Shown one piece after another: positions 1-12,422 of a stretch of 64,000 bases of DNA; position 1 is the first letter of the stretch; each line of letters begins with the position of its first letter. The notes beneath the pieces were generated by a model. The model was given only the letters and a program-made list of their open reading frames with translations. It was not told where the DNA came from and did not search any database. Origin of the DNA: Apoda limacodes (Eukaryota; Arthropoda; Insecta; Lepidoptera; Limacodidae); the NCBI GenBank assembly GCA_946406115.1, contig OX291542.1, forward strand, positions 27,477,321-27,541,320. Reading direction: 5' to 3'. A program made the position numbers and the translations under genes.

Positions 1-477
1 AGGATACCTCGTTGACGTAGTACGCAGCTTTGGTTTTCTTCTTAGCGAAGTGAGTGCGGTAGAACGTGGTAGACGAGAACTGCAATTAGTCCACTTTACT
101 TAATTATGAGATCGGAGTTTCGTAAATTATGATTTCCGTCGAGACACGAATTTGCGAACACAATAAACCCTTGTATGACTTCCAAGTTTACTAGCAAAGT
201 TCTCTCCGATCCCACTTCTTACACCAATGTTACGGGGTCGATCTTTGGAGTTTTTTTAAAAAAAGAAATCACTAAGTAACATTGATTTATTACAAAAAAG
301 AAATAGAAAAATACAATAAAAATAAATAGAATTAGAAACGTGTCCGCAACGAAGTTCAAAATCGGTCTAACTGCACACAAAAGGAAACTAACTATGAAAG
401 ATATGCATTGACGTAATTACTTCTCATGTCGCATCAGCACTTTTATTTATGTATCATTACCATGAAATAGAATTTAT
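1..477. other. Unclassified sequence, no gene seen
   Basis: No ORF of note is present. Positions 1-240 are less AT-rich than what follows and contain an AATAAA hexamer near 160, so they may be the edge of a dispersed element cut by the window start. I cannot classify it. Confidence 0.3.
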
Positions 478-510
478 AATAGAACCCTTATAGTTTCACC
501 ATGTCCATCC

Positions 511-542
<32 letters not shown>

Positions 543-740
543 GACTGTCTGTCTGTCTGACTGTCTCTCTGTCCACGGCTTAGCTCAAAAACCATTAGTA
601 CTAGAAAGCTGTAATTTGGCACGGATATATATATTAATTAGGTCAACAAAGTAGTAAAATAAAATTAGTGGAGATGTATTTTGTTTCTTTCGTCTACCCC
701 ATAGTCCGATGTGTCATTGTATAGCTCGTTAAAAAATATT
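478..740 (+). repeat. Dispersed repeat A, copy 1, with CTGT microsatellite
   Basis: A (CTGT)n tract at about 510-573, with a few GACT interruptions, is followed by a stretch (CACGGCTTAGCTCA, ACCATTAGTA, GTAATTTGGCA, ATTAATTAGG, CTTTCGTCTA) that recurs in the same order at 2470-2690. The shared order shows a dispersed repeat family. The microsatellite seems to have expanded from the GTCCGTCCGT stretch seen in the other copy. Family name unknown. Confidence 0.6.
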
Positions 741-1809
741 AAGGATGTGTGAAAACCATTTTTCGAATCAGCGATGTGTTTGGGAAATATTAAGTCTTGA
801 AGTGCAAATTTTGGTTCCAGTGTCGTCATCCTCGTCATCGTCCCTCCGACTGCCAGATAAATAGCTGTTCTTGTGTGTGTTAAAAAAATCATGGGAATAG
901 CATATATAATAAAATTAAAAGAAAAACTATCATAGATAAGTAGGCTTTACAACTTAACGAGTAATAGTGGACCAACTTAAAAATGTTGTCGGATAAGTAA
1001 AGATTTCGTACAAATTCCATCAAAGGGTACTTACCTAAAATTGGCAAATTTGTAAAACATGTATTAAATATAAGTTTATGAACCATTTAACATTACAGCA
1101 AAATAAAATTTTAGAATGATTAGTTTTTGACATAATACATTAGAAAAACAATAATCTTTATTTTGCTATAAAACAAATGGGCCTCTGTGTAGGTTCTACA
1201 TCAAATGAGCACAAAACCAACAAATCAATTCCGTGTCAGGGAACTTTGTAAACCTGAAAAGGATTGCTTTATACGCTACTAAATTGATATTCTTTTGTAT
1301 GCCAGCTTTTATGTTGTGCTTCAGGTATGTTAGGTAAACATACATATATATACTTTGCAAAATTACATACTAACGTACTGAATTATAAGTAGATCAAATA
1401 AATTTTAATTTGTATATATAATTATAACATATAAAGAGAGAGTTGATTGTGTAATATTCTTTGACTATCTGAGAGATACAATATTCTGGATGGACATATA
1501 ATTTATACCGACATATTATATTAGTTGAAGCCTCTCTGTCCTTTTAAGTTCTTTTCACGGCTAAACTGCTTGCACCTTGGACGTTTTTCTAAGTAGTCTT
1601 TTTTACTTAGAAAAACGTCAAGTGTGAGTCCGATTAGCGCGGAGAGAATAAACAAAACTTCAACAAACTGCCTTAGTGTATTCAAGAACTTGCTGTAGGA
1701 ATATCTCAAGGACTTGCCGTAGGCATCTCACAACCATAACCAAATTTGGAGCAAGTAAACACCAGCAAGCGAAAGCTAGTCATGTATGTAAAGCAGAGGA
1801 ACAATACTA

Positions 1810-2028
1810 AAAAACCAAGGTTTTAGATATGTTTTAGAAAACTTAGGTTGCGGAATGATCTTCCTTCCAAGGTCTTTTTTGGACCACAATATGGGGTTGT
1901 TCAAGAAGGAAGTTATTGAAGGGTAGGCAAGTGATGTCCTAGTTGTTGCCAGCATCCATAGGCTGCGGTGACCGCTTACCATCAGGCAGACGGCATGCTT
2001 GTTTGCCACCTTAGTGGCATAAAAAAAT
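1810..2028 (+). mobile_element. CR1-like LINE, truncated 3' end
   Basis: This is a decayed 3' terminus of the LINE that recurs through the window. It shows the end of the pol ORF (AATATGGGGTTGTTCAAGAA, then CATCCATAGGCTGCGGTGA) and the 3' UTR signature ACCATCAGGC…GCTTGTTTGCCACCTTAGTGG, ending in a short A-run. It is 5'-truncated, as expected of target-primed reverse transcription, and carries small deletions compared with the copy at 50689. Confidence 0.8.
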
Positions 2029-2469
2029 TTACGACTGGGTAATGCCTTTAATCTAAAGAACTATTTAGGTGTTTTATAATGAATCTTAAGGGAGATTATG
2101 GGATAAAATGGATCGTAATTCTAAATAGTGAAAATGTTAACCTCAGAATAGAGTAGGTACAATTTATAAAATTTACAAAGACATAAAAATTATGAACCTG
2201 CCAATTGCTTGTTGGGCCACGGGCAGAGTAGAGTTTCGTAGTTGCTTTTTACAAGTACATTTCTATAAGTTGGTTACTTATAAAATGTACTGATATGCAT
2301 GTATTGGTTGACTTAATATTTTTCCTTTTAACTAAGTTATATTAGGCATACTACTGCCGTGAATTGTTGCAAGGTTTAAGAAAAACAGTTATACATTTGT
2401 TTATTAGAAACGATATTGAAAGTTAAGTAACGTCGAGCTTGGTCAGTCATTGGATGGTGGTTGCATTTT

Positions 2470-2690
2470 GGGGTTCCGTAGTCAACAATGATATTATATG
2501 GCCTTGTCCGTCCGTATGTCCGTGGCTTAGCTCACAGACCATTAGTAATAAATAGAAAGTAGTAATTTGGCATAATTATACATATTAATTAGGGTGAAAA
2601 AGTGGTGACCGTCAAAAGGGGATGTTTTTTTTCTTTCGTCTAACCTAAAGTGTGAGGTGTTGTTTAAATTAAAAAATAATTGATGTGGTG
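2470..2690 (+). repeat. Dispersed repeat A, copy 2
   Basis: Second copy of the family at 478-740, beginning with GGGTTCCGTAG and a GTCCGTCCGT stretch and running through the same landmarks as copy 1. The microsatellite is not expanded here. Confidence 0.55.
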
Positions 2691-2947
2691 TGTGTAACTA
2701 ACCCCCCCAAAGAACACCTATACTAGCTACCCTTAACGTACCTACCTAACTAACCAGCATGGAAAGAAAAGATTATAAGACAATATAAACATGAAACTTG
2801 AAAATTGAAGTATAAATTTAACGAAGGTTTGGCTATGTGATCGTCTAAGTGGTAGGACCTTATTGTGTAACGTAGACCGCAGGTTCTTTAAGAGAAAGAC
2901 TGAAACACCGTTCTAGTAATGAAAATAGTATCCTCTACCCCTATGCG

Positions 2948-2976
2948 CTTTTTATTTTTCTAAAAAAAATAAAAAG
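2948..2976. repeat. 12-bp perfect AT inverted repeat
   Basis: CTTTTTATTTTT at 2948-2959 is the exact reverse complement of 2965-2976, with a 5-nt loop between them. It borders a short GC-rich stretch (2977-3060). There is no associated gene, and in AT-rich DNA this may be chance. Confidence 0.5.
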
Positions 2977-3632
2977 GCGGGAAGCTCCACCCAGCGCTTC
3001 CCACGGTACGTGTCCATACCGAGGCTAACTTAGCGCACATCCCCCGTAGGAGTAGAGGCGTGAAATCATAAATGGTATAACCATTACATTATCGTTGCAG
3101 CCGAAGCTGAAGACCGAAGTCTTAATATGTAGTTTCAGGAACAAATCCTTGTGCGTGCATAGAACAAACACTCAGCCTTAGGCCAAAGAGTGTGACATCC
3201 GTTCGCACAGACACAGCCATGACATTGTCAAGAGAGCACGTCTCGTGTTAAGCACACTCCGAAGAGCAGGACGCAATAAACCCCACTGAACCATTTGTGT
3301 AGTAGGTAATAATTATTATGTACCAATGGAACAGCCATGGAATTCACCAAGATTTCAAGAAGAATTAAGCCCCACTGCATCCATGTAACTTCAGTCGTAG
3401 ATTATAAATGATATATTTCGGTTTTCAAGCCGGCGTCCACACCATACATGATCAAGGATTCATAAACAGGTTAAATGTATAGGTATATTATCAGTTCAAG
3501 TACGAAGAAATATAGTTTATAGTTTATTTGATCGATTAACGATAGAATAAGTGTGAGTTATATTATTTATGTAATATTCAGTATCGCAGCTTTTCAGGAA
3601 TTTAGTCGCGAACCAAATATGATTCCATGAGT

Positions 3633-4163
3633 TGTTACCAGTCGCGTAGGTGAAGTATCACTGTCGCCTTCGCGTAATCAGCGTCCGACCCCCCACAACT
3701 TGGCAACGGTTTACGTGTCAATTTAAATAAAGCAACAATTGCCTTCTTTCGCAGTTTTTCGACTCTGACAGACAGCTCGGGGCAAGGACCTTTACCCTTC
3801 TACACTGTGTGATCTGTTGTCGTCGTTCAAGTCGCTCGGCACTGAACTCACCTCCGTATTTGACCCAAACAAACGGATCGAAACGTTAGGCGAGAGATGT
3901 TCAAACCGTCTGTGAGCTCAGCCGATGTAACTTGAAGCCACTAACGAATGTTAACGATAAACAATTCTGAGAGACCAGTAGGTTTTAAGCTTCCGATCCC
4001 CGGGCATGCCTCCATCATCATCTCCTTGTCTCCTCTTTACTTTACTCAGGCGAGGCCTTTTTACCTGTGTAATATAGAAGCATTATAAACGATCAAACCT
4101 CAGAAGCAACGTCCATCACTAATACAAGCAAAGAAGTCGCATTCCAATATTCAAATCGCTACA
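3633..4163. repeat. LTR-like direct repeat, copy A (531 bp)
   Basis: The copy begins TGTTACCAGTCGCG and ends CGCTACA. It aligns along its length with 4182-4710 at roughly 95% identity, and the similarity stops sharply at TGT on the left and ACA on the right. TGT…ACA ends, an internal AATAAA at about 3726 and the length suit an LTR. No target-site duplication or flanking coding sequence is visible. Which LTR superfamily it belongs to cannot be told. Confidence 0.55.
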
Positions 4164-4181
4164 AGACTTCTCCCTATTTGG

Positions 4182-4710
4182 TGTCACCAGTCGCGTAGGT
4201 GAAGTATCACTGTCGCCTTCGCGTAATCAGCGTCCGACTCCCCGCAACATGGCAACGGCTTACGTGTCAATTTAAATAAAACAACAATTGCCTTCTTTCA
4301 CAGTTTTTCGACTCTGACAGACAGCTCGGGGCAAGGACCTTTACCCTTCTACACTGTGTAATCTGTTGTCGTCGTTCAAGTCGCTCGGCACTGAACTCAC
4401 CTCCGTATTTGACCCAAACAAACGGATCGAAACGTTAGGCGAGAGATGTTCAAACCGTCTGTGAGCTCAGCCGATGTAACTTGAAGCCACTAACGAATGT
4501 TAACGATAAACATTCTGAGAGATCAGTAGGTTTTAAGCTTCCGATCCCCGGGCATGCCTCCATTTCATCTCCTTGTCTCCACTTTACTTTACTCAGGCGA
4601 GGACTTTTTACCTGTATTGTATAGCAGCAGTATAAGCAATCAAACATAAGAAGCAACATCCATCGCTAAATCAAGCAAAAGAGTCGCATTCCAATATTCA
4701 GGTCACTACA
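4182..4710. repeat. LTR-like direct repeat, copy B (529 bp)
   Basis: Begins TGTCACCAGTCGCG and ends TCACTACA; the partner of 3633-4163. Only 18 bp (4164-4181) separate the two copies, far too little for an internal region. Small open frames across this repeat are not conserved in copy A and are not taken as genes. Confidence 0.55.
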
Positions 4711-7700
4711 ACACTACCACCTTTTATTAGCCATCAGAAAGGTACATAATTCCTCTCATATTATAATGTATTCACTCAATAATACATTGCATTTTATATT
4801 AATTTATCGCATTTTGCATATGCCCACCTCATACGCTTTCTTTATATATTGTGGCCACGCGACGCTCGCCGCTGCCTATGTATGTCTACGTAAACTTATG
4901 CTGTCCCGGGTGTTCTAGTAATGAAATTTATTTTATTTTCGAATTTAGGTTTTTAACTACATAAATGTGTTAAGCCCGTCTTTAGAAAGTCTACAAAAAT
5001 ATTAAAGACCTCCACCGCCACGATCCTGGATAACTTTTTCTAAGTCCTCGATCTTCCACGATTGCATTAAATTATTATTTTGATCATTATGTTAGTTTTA
5101 TATAACAATTTTATTTTATATATATTTTTTTTTTTTTTCTTTTTTTTTTTTTTTTATTATTTAATTTTATTTTTATAAAATTTAATATTATAAAGGACGA
5201 AGATGGCTTGGTAAACGGGTAGGCTTGGCAGATGGGTACATGTGGAAACCATTTTTCGATTATCGAAATATGAAGCTATAGGCTACTTTTTCTTTCTAAA
5301 AAAATTAAGAAAGTGGGTCGAGGGGACGAGTAAAGTTTGTATGAAACTTTTTATTTCATCGTCCGATTAGCTTCAACCTTTGCAGAATTATTGTTTATTG
5401 TTAATAGTTTTTCTGTTAATGATTACTGTATCGATCGGCAACCCGAATTAGTTGACAAAATCAACAATAACACGAGTGAAGGTAAAAGTTAGTAACTAAA
5501 TAAAATTAAGAACAAAGACATTAAGAAATTTAAGAATTTGTTCATTCTGAATAACTACACAAAACGACTGTTCCGCTCAGAAACGCACACGCAACTGGAT
5601 AGCTGCAAAAGTTCGAACGCTTTGATGTGTGCCTAAAAACCGAACCGGAATAGCAAAACGCACATGTTTGGACAGAAACATGTAAATAGCTGTGCCACAC
5701 TATATGCTTACACATGTGTACACATGTTTGAATCCATGTCGAGGGCTGACTTTATTTTACTGATGGTTTAAATTTCTACGGTATGTTTGTTTATTAAGTT
5801 TTATTTATGAACTATGTTTTTTAATATGTTACTGAATCTGACCGTATTAACATATCGCAAAATCGTAAAACCATCTAGTGTGATCAGTACTAGGCTTACT
5901 TATCGTTTTGTAAGTTTATCATATAAACCAATTACTACATTACGTTCCATCAGAATGATAGATATGACAGAGATGAATTCGATGGGAACTCAACGCTCGA
6001 AAATAATATGCATAATAGAAAGCTACCAATATTTGACGAAACCTAATACTAAAATAATCCATCATATTAAATTTATTTTAGTAGAATCAAACACAAGTTA
6101 AATTAATATTTAAGTTAGGTATAAAAGTAAAAAAGTAGCCAAGCGCGAGTTGGACTCGCGCACCGAGGGTTCTTAACAAAAATTAACTAAAAACTGCTGA
6201 TTTTGTAAGTCTATACCCTGTTATAATTAAAATAAACTTTTATAAATAAAATTAATTTATATTATCATTTCAAAAATGCTAAACATAATAATACACAAAA
6301 ACCCTATGACATAAATAACATATTTTATCTAAATCGCTGTAGTTGGGAAGTGTACCGAGAGGACTAGCTATGTTACCTCTTTGCATAGCAATACTATTCT
6401 GCTGTCCTAAGTATGCGTCAGCCCTTTTATCCCTCGATACCACAATATCTTATAAAGGTTTATGATCTTTACAAAAAAATTGTGAACCTCTGAATCCCAT
6501 GGGTCCATAGTCTGTACTCATACATAATTTTGAGATATTTACCGTGTTTTTTGGGACCATAGATTTCTTACAGGTTCTTAACTTTAAAATTATATAAACT
6601 ATTTACCCTCACAACTAGTGAATAACCCTTTTTTGTAAAGCTAGCCGAGCGCCATAAATATCATTGATTTTTATTACTATGGTAGAAGTAACAAAATTAA
6701 CTATTTGTCTTTGTCTATTTCTTATTAATTGAAAATCCTGTATATTAGTATATTTGTTTTATCATTACGGTATATATAAACTATTCATAATGTCTGTTCT
6801 AAAGCCGAAGTTAATGTCATCTTTAGCATTTTAATCTATCGAACATAATTATTCTAATCGTGTTTTGGGCTTTGTCTGTTTCTAGGTAGTCTATTCTATT
6901 AATATATAGCGTTAATATTCTTAATTTATACCTAAAAAGAATGTCCGAAAACACACAAAACCTGGATAACCTCGCCTTAAGTTGGAATGATTCACGAAAA
7001 ACACAGACACGTGAAATTGTGAGATTCTATTTTTAAAATGTTTGTGAGAAAACACCGCATCAAAAGAAGCGTTAGAATGCAGCATCGGGACGCATACATT
7101 ACACGGTTAGTTAAACACAATGCAATCGAAAGCCTGCAGTTGTAAGGTAAGGTATTTTAAAATATATTGCACTACCTTATGTTCTACTTTTCAAGAACAT
7201 GTTTCTCATGAAAAGTAAGAAATTATTAGAAATAGAAAAATATTAAATATATTTAACATTATTATTAGGTTGGTACATATGTCTAGAATAAAACCACTAA
7301 AATAAAATTTCAAGTACAATGTGTGACATAAAACATTATCTTTTGAAAACTAAATTATATTTCTGTGCAATGGGTCCGGAAAAAATGCACAAAGGCTACT
7401 TAATCCAAGAGCTGTATGAGCGATGTAGTTGCGATGTTTTGGTACAAACAGTGTTTCCATTATCGGGAAATAAACTTGGATCCTTTAGTTCAGTAAACGT
7501 GGTCATTACAAAAAGAACAGGTTCAGCCTCTCGCATTATTTACATTTCGTTCGTTTGACGGTTGGAAAAATACAACGCTTGTCTTGCAAGAAATCAAATC
7601 CAGAAGTTGCAAATAATGGTAATTTTAGGCAAGTCTTAAGCTTTGTGCCTTATACACGTGTTCACAAATTTGTATTTTTTATGTTGGGTGTAGGTACTAG

Positions 7701-8078
7701 CGGGAACGACGGGAAATTGTTAGGACATTTGAGGTATACCTAATATAATATATATGACTACTAGCTTTTGCCAACGAATCTACCTGCTCTTATTTTGTTT
7801 ATTGGCGTGGGATTCTTATTTCTTACTTCAACTAATTTTAAGGAAATTATACTAATGAACTTTGCTATAGCAAGCTACAGTTCGTTCGTTTAAGCTCGGT
7901 TATAGTTATCCTAGCGGGAACTTTTAAATTTTTAGAGATAAAAACTGTCCAATATCCTATAATATGGGTATTCTATGTTATGGAAATAATGAAAAGCACG
8001 GTTGGGTTCATTATTTTTATTACTAATAAAATCATTGATTTTATACTCTCTTCGAAACTTTGATATATATTTGAATAT
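4711..8078. other. AT-rich stretch with no gene seen
   Basis: Contains a T-rich low-complexity tract at 5121-5156 and a short piece at about 6137-6175 (CTCGCGCACCGAGGGTTCTT) resembling the left end of the MITE at 27764. Open frames such as 5814-6101 and 7319-7558 show no recognisable motif and are treated as chance. Confidence 0.4.
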
Positions 8079-8191
8079 TTTTTTTTATTTTTTATATACC
8101 ACTAAGATGGCAAACAAGCTAACGGTCCGCCTGATAGTATGTGGTCTCCGCAGCTTATGCAGCTTATGGATACTTGCAACACCAAGGGCAT
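8079..8191 (-). mobile_element. CR1-like LINE, 3' end on minus strand
   Basis: The reverse complement of the recurrent LINE 3' end: a T-run (poly-A on the minus strand), ATACCACTAAGATGGCAAAC, AAGCTAACGGTCCGCCTGAT, then the reverse complement of the last pol codons. It is 5'-truncated to about 110 bp. A small duplication (CAGCTTATG twice) is present. Confidence 0.75.
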
Positions 8192-8639
8192 TACAATTTG
8201 AAAAGTCAGTGTGCACGCAAGGTTAGGCTTTAGGGTTATTGAAATATATATATTATATTATATATACGTATTTAATAAACTTGAATTCGTACAATTTCTA
8301 TTTTAGTGCCATAACTTTAGTGCCAGCCGGTGATTCTGTATATAAATCGTTAGTATCTTGAATGTACAAGACCTTTTATAGAACCTATTGAAAAATAGTA
8401 CTGTGGGTGGCTGCTGACTTGCTTGGCTTAGATAATAAAGCAAAAGTTCTTTATCTATATGATGATGATGATGGAAGCACTTATTTATTTGCAACACTTA
8501 TAATCGATCCAATAGAAGACTTAACTATATTTACATTATACATTATTTTAGATATTCTTTACACCATGGTTGACAATACCAGGTATTCGCGCTTCAACGC
8601 CTTTCAACATATTTTTTTTTTCTAAGCTGACTATGCAGT

Positions 8640-9110
8640 TGGCTGTTGCAGCCATTACTGCTTCACCGGGATTTTTGGGGTGAGTCTCTGAAGGAGCCTC
8701 AGCCCATATAGCGCCCAACGCTCAAGGGCTCCCCGCGGGGGGAGCCTCGGCTTGGGTTGTCGCTCTCGGGGGCGTCCCTTCGACTGGCGTGAGTCTCGAA
8801 CCCGAAGGTGAGTCACCGCCAGGAGGGGAGTTCCCCGTTACGCGGGTACGGTTGCGATTGAGTGGGGGCGGGCAGCGCCCCCGCACTTTTTGATACCTCA
8901 TGTATCCGTTCGGGCGCCGACGAACCCGGGGACGTCGGCGTCGTGTGAGGGGGGAGTCCCTATTTGGGGAGGTGGAAGAGACTAATCTCGCTATCCGGAC
9001 AGCGAGATCGTCATCTGGGGCCGTTAGTACGTGCCGAGGCCGCCTAACGATAGTTTTACGACCATGCCGAGGTCGGTCGTGGGATGAGTGATGAATGATA
9101 TTTACGGTCC
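8640..9110. other. GC-rich island, probable transposon fragment
   Basis: An abrupt GC-rich block in AT-rich surroundings, with the GGCTCCCCGCGGGGGGAGCC palindrome near 8727-8746. It carries overlapping arginine- and proline-rich frames on both strands (plus 8900-9091, minus 8722-9120), which high GC produces easily, so neither is called a gene. Composition resembles the 5' UTR or gag part of lepidopteran non-LTR elements, as at 19.2-19.6 kb. Classification is a guess. Confidence 0.4.
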
Positions 9111-9475
9111 TACACCTCAATTTATACTGTAGCTATCTCCTTCTGTTTCACACGTTCCGTATATTTATTGCATTCGTCTAAGGTTAGTACGTGTAGATAA
9201 CAACGGATTGCCAGCTTAGCTAAAATTATTTTTGAAAAACACACTCAAGAAAGAAGTGGTACTGATCCAATATACTGTTTTGTATGACTTATTCGCCTTC
9301 ATAAACGCAAGTAGAATGAGCAGAATATAACAGTAAGTATATATATGGTATGCTCTCAATCAGCGAAAACTGATGCGATAATTACCTACCCGACCATGGC
9401 AAAACACAATGAGGTTTACTATCCTAACCTCTCTCCAAAAACCTTTGAAATGCACTTAGCATTTAATAGTCAACA

Positions 9476-9605
9476 TATATTATGTTTTGTAGACAGACAC
9501 GACAGTTCAGAAACCACTTATGAATAATGGCCGCGGGTCAATGCAGTCGACGCGTGCTTTGAATACGGTATGAGGAATTCTACTCACGACACAACCATTA
9601 TGTTG
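9476..9605 (+). repeat. Dispersed repeat D, copy 1
   Basis: Shares landmarks in order with 23325-23455: GTAGACAGACA, then TATGAATAATGGC, then a TGCAGTC…GAATACGRTATGA stretch. Unclassified dispersed family, about 130 bp visible. Confidence 0.5.
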
Positions 9606-9799
9606 TCTATTCTAACCTTTAGGTACTCCAAAATGCAGTAAATTAACATTAAAAAAGTGATCGATAGATACATATCTATCATTAATTCTAATCAGTATAA
9701 TAGCAAAATTGCCAATTGCGTACTTTGGCGCACTAATCTAGGATTCGCTTGCATTGGTACCTAGTATAAGAATTAACCGAATAATAGTATATGTGGGTG

Positions 9800-10058
9800 T
9801 TATACCGCTCGTACAATGGGATGTGTTCTAAGGAATTGTTCGAAATGCTGCCCACGGCTACTTCCGACCATCGCACCACTCGCCATCGGCAGGGACTACA
9901 GTATGGGGTTCCTCAAGAAAGAAGTTATTAGACTTTTGAAGAGTCGGCAACGCGCAAATGATGCCCCTGGTGTTGCAAGCGTCCACAGGCTACGGTAACC
10001 GCTTACCAACAGGCGAAACGTAAGCTTGTTTGCCACCTTAGTGGTACAAAAAAAAAAA
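9800..10058 (+). mobile_element. CR1-like LINE, 3' end with internal deletion
   Basis: Starts within the pol ORF (CGCTCGTACAATGGGATGTG, matching the frame seen at 36188) and jumps at about 9893 from CGCCATCGGCAGG directly to GACTACAGTATGGGGTTCCT, skipping about 120 bp present in the 35.9-36.5 kb copy. It then runs through the pol stop region, the 3' UTR and a short poly-A. Confidence 0.8.
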
Positions 10059-12232
10059 TTGCGGATATCTTAAAAACTTGAGAACAGATTTTGTACAAAT
10101 CAATTTTTAGCTGAGAGGAAAAGTTTGCTTAAAAACGTCCAACGTTTGTGTGTACCTGCGTATATTTTCACGTTTTTCCCTAGAAGGGGGTTACCAGCCA
10201 CATTTTACCAACCACTGTAGTCCTGTGCGACAAAGGGTGAGCCTATCACGCTAAACTATTTGTGATCCAGTATTTTTGGATTAAGGTGGCTTCATATATG
10301 TCCCATAGGTCATTATTTACCTGATTTATTAAAGAAATAAGCGGTATAGTAAAAGACCAGGGACTGAATAATATACCTACCCCCATTGCCAGTTCCTGAC
10401 GAACTTTAGTAAGTAAGTCAGCATTGAGCGGGGGATTGAGAATTGAGGTGAGAAAAATCTTATTAATTAGTAAAATGTATCAATGGTGTGTGCGAAAAAG
10501 AATTTTATCCTAAGGAACTGTGTATGAAGAAAGCGAGCTATCTTTATCTTTATTTCAGTATAAATCTGTAAAGGGTGTAGCTACATAAGACACGCAATTG
10601 TTAAATTTAATTATAATTCGATAAAAAGACGGCAGAAAATATGGTTGTAACATACGGATTGTGTGATCTATAAGAACTATAGTATGTAGGATTTGGATTT
10701 GTCTATTTGGCTATAGAACCCTAAAAGTATTACTTATTAAGTTTATCAAAGTATAAGTGTTGATTACTAAACTATGTCGAACGTATGCCCTAAGGAAAAT
10801 TACAAGGACTTACCCAATTTTGGCGTCAGATTATTTTATGTGTACATTTGTGGTGTAGTGAATAGTATGTTTGTTCGTGTATGTGTAAATGGTTTTCCAC
10901 TGACTTATCGAATTTATATATAAAGATTAGCGCAAAAACAACATCCGCGACCTTTCAACCAAAGATTATATGAGTGACTGACTGACGGGCACGCGCACAG
11001 AGTAAGCTACGATCCTATCCCCTGACCGACATAATTTTTACCGAACAATAAGTATAACCGAAATACCAGTTACTAACTTATACATCTATTACTAAATGTC
11101 CAGGACTATAAAGCTAACAATTTTGAAAGAGTTTCGACATTCAGCCCTAAAAAGGGTCAAAGGAAAAGGATCGTGACCGTACATTGATAATATTTGCGAA
11201 AAACATACTTAAGTGAAATCAGAAAGAGCTCTAGAATAGTTAGGATCAATTTTGTAATTTTTCTCTATTGGTTTGTTTGATTGTGCGTGGGTCACGTTAA
11301 AACTGCTCAACCGATTCAAATAAGGATTTAATATATTGAATACGCTTACTTTCTCCCAAAATTTAGTCTGCTTTATCCAAACCTGTACCAATTTCCTTGT
11401 CCACTTTTCCATTCAATACGTTTTGGTGCTGCCTCTATGCATTATCGGCTATCGGAGCAACTTTTAAACACAAATGTACTATATTTAGGGTTCTGTACCT
11501 CAAAAGGAAAATAGGAACCCTTATAGGATCACTTTGTACTCCGTCTGTCTGTCAAGCCCTTTTTCTCAGGAATTCGTAAAGCTATCAAGTTGAAATTAAT
11601 ATCAAATACCAAGGTCTACAGTCCCTGGAAGTTGTAAAAAAATCAAGTTCCTAAGTCAGCGCAATAAAAAAATACGGCCGAAATACGGCCATTTTTGTCG
11701 CATATTTTGGCATTCACAAATAAACCAGAACTTATGGGGTACTTCTTGTTTGCCTAGAAATTTTACACGTAGCAAGGTTTTACATTACAAATATAGGGAA
11801 AAATACGAAATTCGTAAAAAAAATATTCTTTGTAATTATAATCTTATTTATTGGGGGTGTAAATACCGATCTTAAAACTACAAACACTGTCAAAAATATA
11901 TATCTGGATGCACTCAGTGGGTTAGAGCTCAAATGTGGGATACACTTGAGTTGAGCAAAAAAAAAAGCAAAAATGCAGTACAGCGCACAGACTATCACTC
12001 GAATAGATAACAAACTGGTACTGAATGAGCTGAAGAATGTCGACTGGAGTCCCGCACTTATGTATAAAACCCCGAAGAAGTTTTAAACTTTATTACACAA
12101 AAATTCTAAAATTGTTATGAAAATAGGGTTTTCACAAAGAACATAAGAAATCGTAGAATTACTTGTAAGTGGGCTAACAATAGAGTGAAAAATGTGTGTG
12201 TAAAAAAATTTTAGCTATATAAAATTTGGACA
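10059..12232. other. AT-rich stretch; one dispersed repeat near 11.5 kb
   Basis: At 11487-11740 there is a dispersed repeat starting TAGGGTTCTGTACCTCAAAA, then GGAACCCTTATAGGATCACT and CGTCTGTCTGTC, ending in a pair of CGGCC-containing direct repeats (ATACGGCCGAAATACGGCC). It resembles the widespread GGGTTCCGTACC arthropod repeats. No gene is supported elsewhere in this stretch. Confidence 0.4.
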
Positions 12233-12312
12233 AAAGATAAAAGTGCGGATAACTGTGCGGGCATCGAACCCACACCCTCTGCACAGCAGTCGGCCACACT
12301 ACCAACTAGGCT
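12233..12312 (-). mobile_element. tRNA-like SINE head (minus strand)
   Basis: On the minus strand the sequence reads CCTAGTTGGTAGTGTGGCCG (an A-box-like element) and, 30 bp on, GTGGGTTCGATGCCCGC (a B-box-like element). These are the two internal RNA polymerase III promoter elements of a tRNA-derived SINE. The same head, CCTAGTTGGTAG, is found at 38046. The body and tail are lost here. Confidence 0.6.
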
Positions 12313-12422
12313 GTGAGGGAGTCAAAAATATAGGAGAGTAATATGTGACAAGTAAGTGAACATATACTCTGCAACAACTTAGCGTTAGAATTTCAGAACA
12401 ATGTAAAAAATATTTCTCTAAC

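Noticed and set aside
5814..6101. 95-codon plus-strand frame
   Set aside because: No motif and no evidence of selection; expected by chance in a 64-kb six-frame scan.
8722..9120. 132-codon Arg/Pro-rich minus-strand frame
   Set aside because: High GC keeps frames open on both strands here; no conserved motif.
12233..12312. A genuine tRNA gene on the minus strand
   Set aside because: Boxes A and B are present but the acceptor and anticodon stems do not pair, so it is a SINE head.
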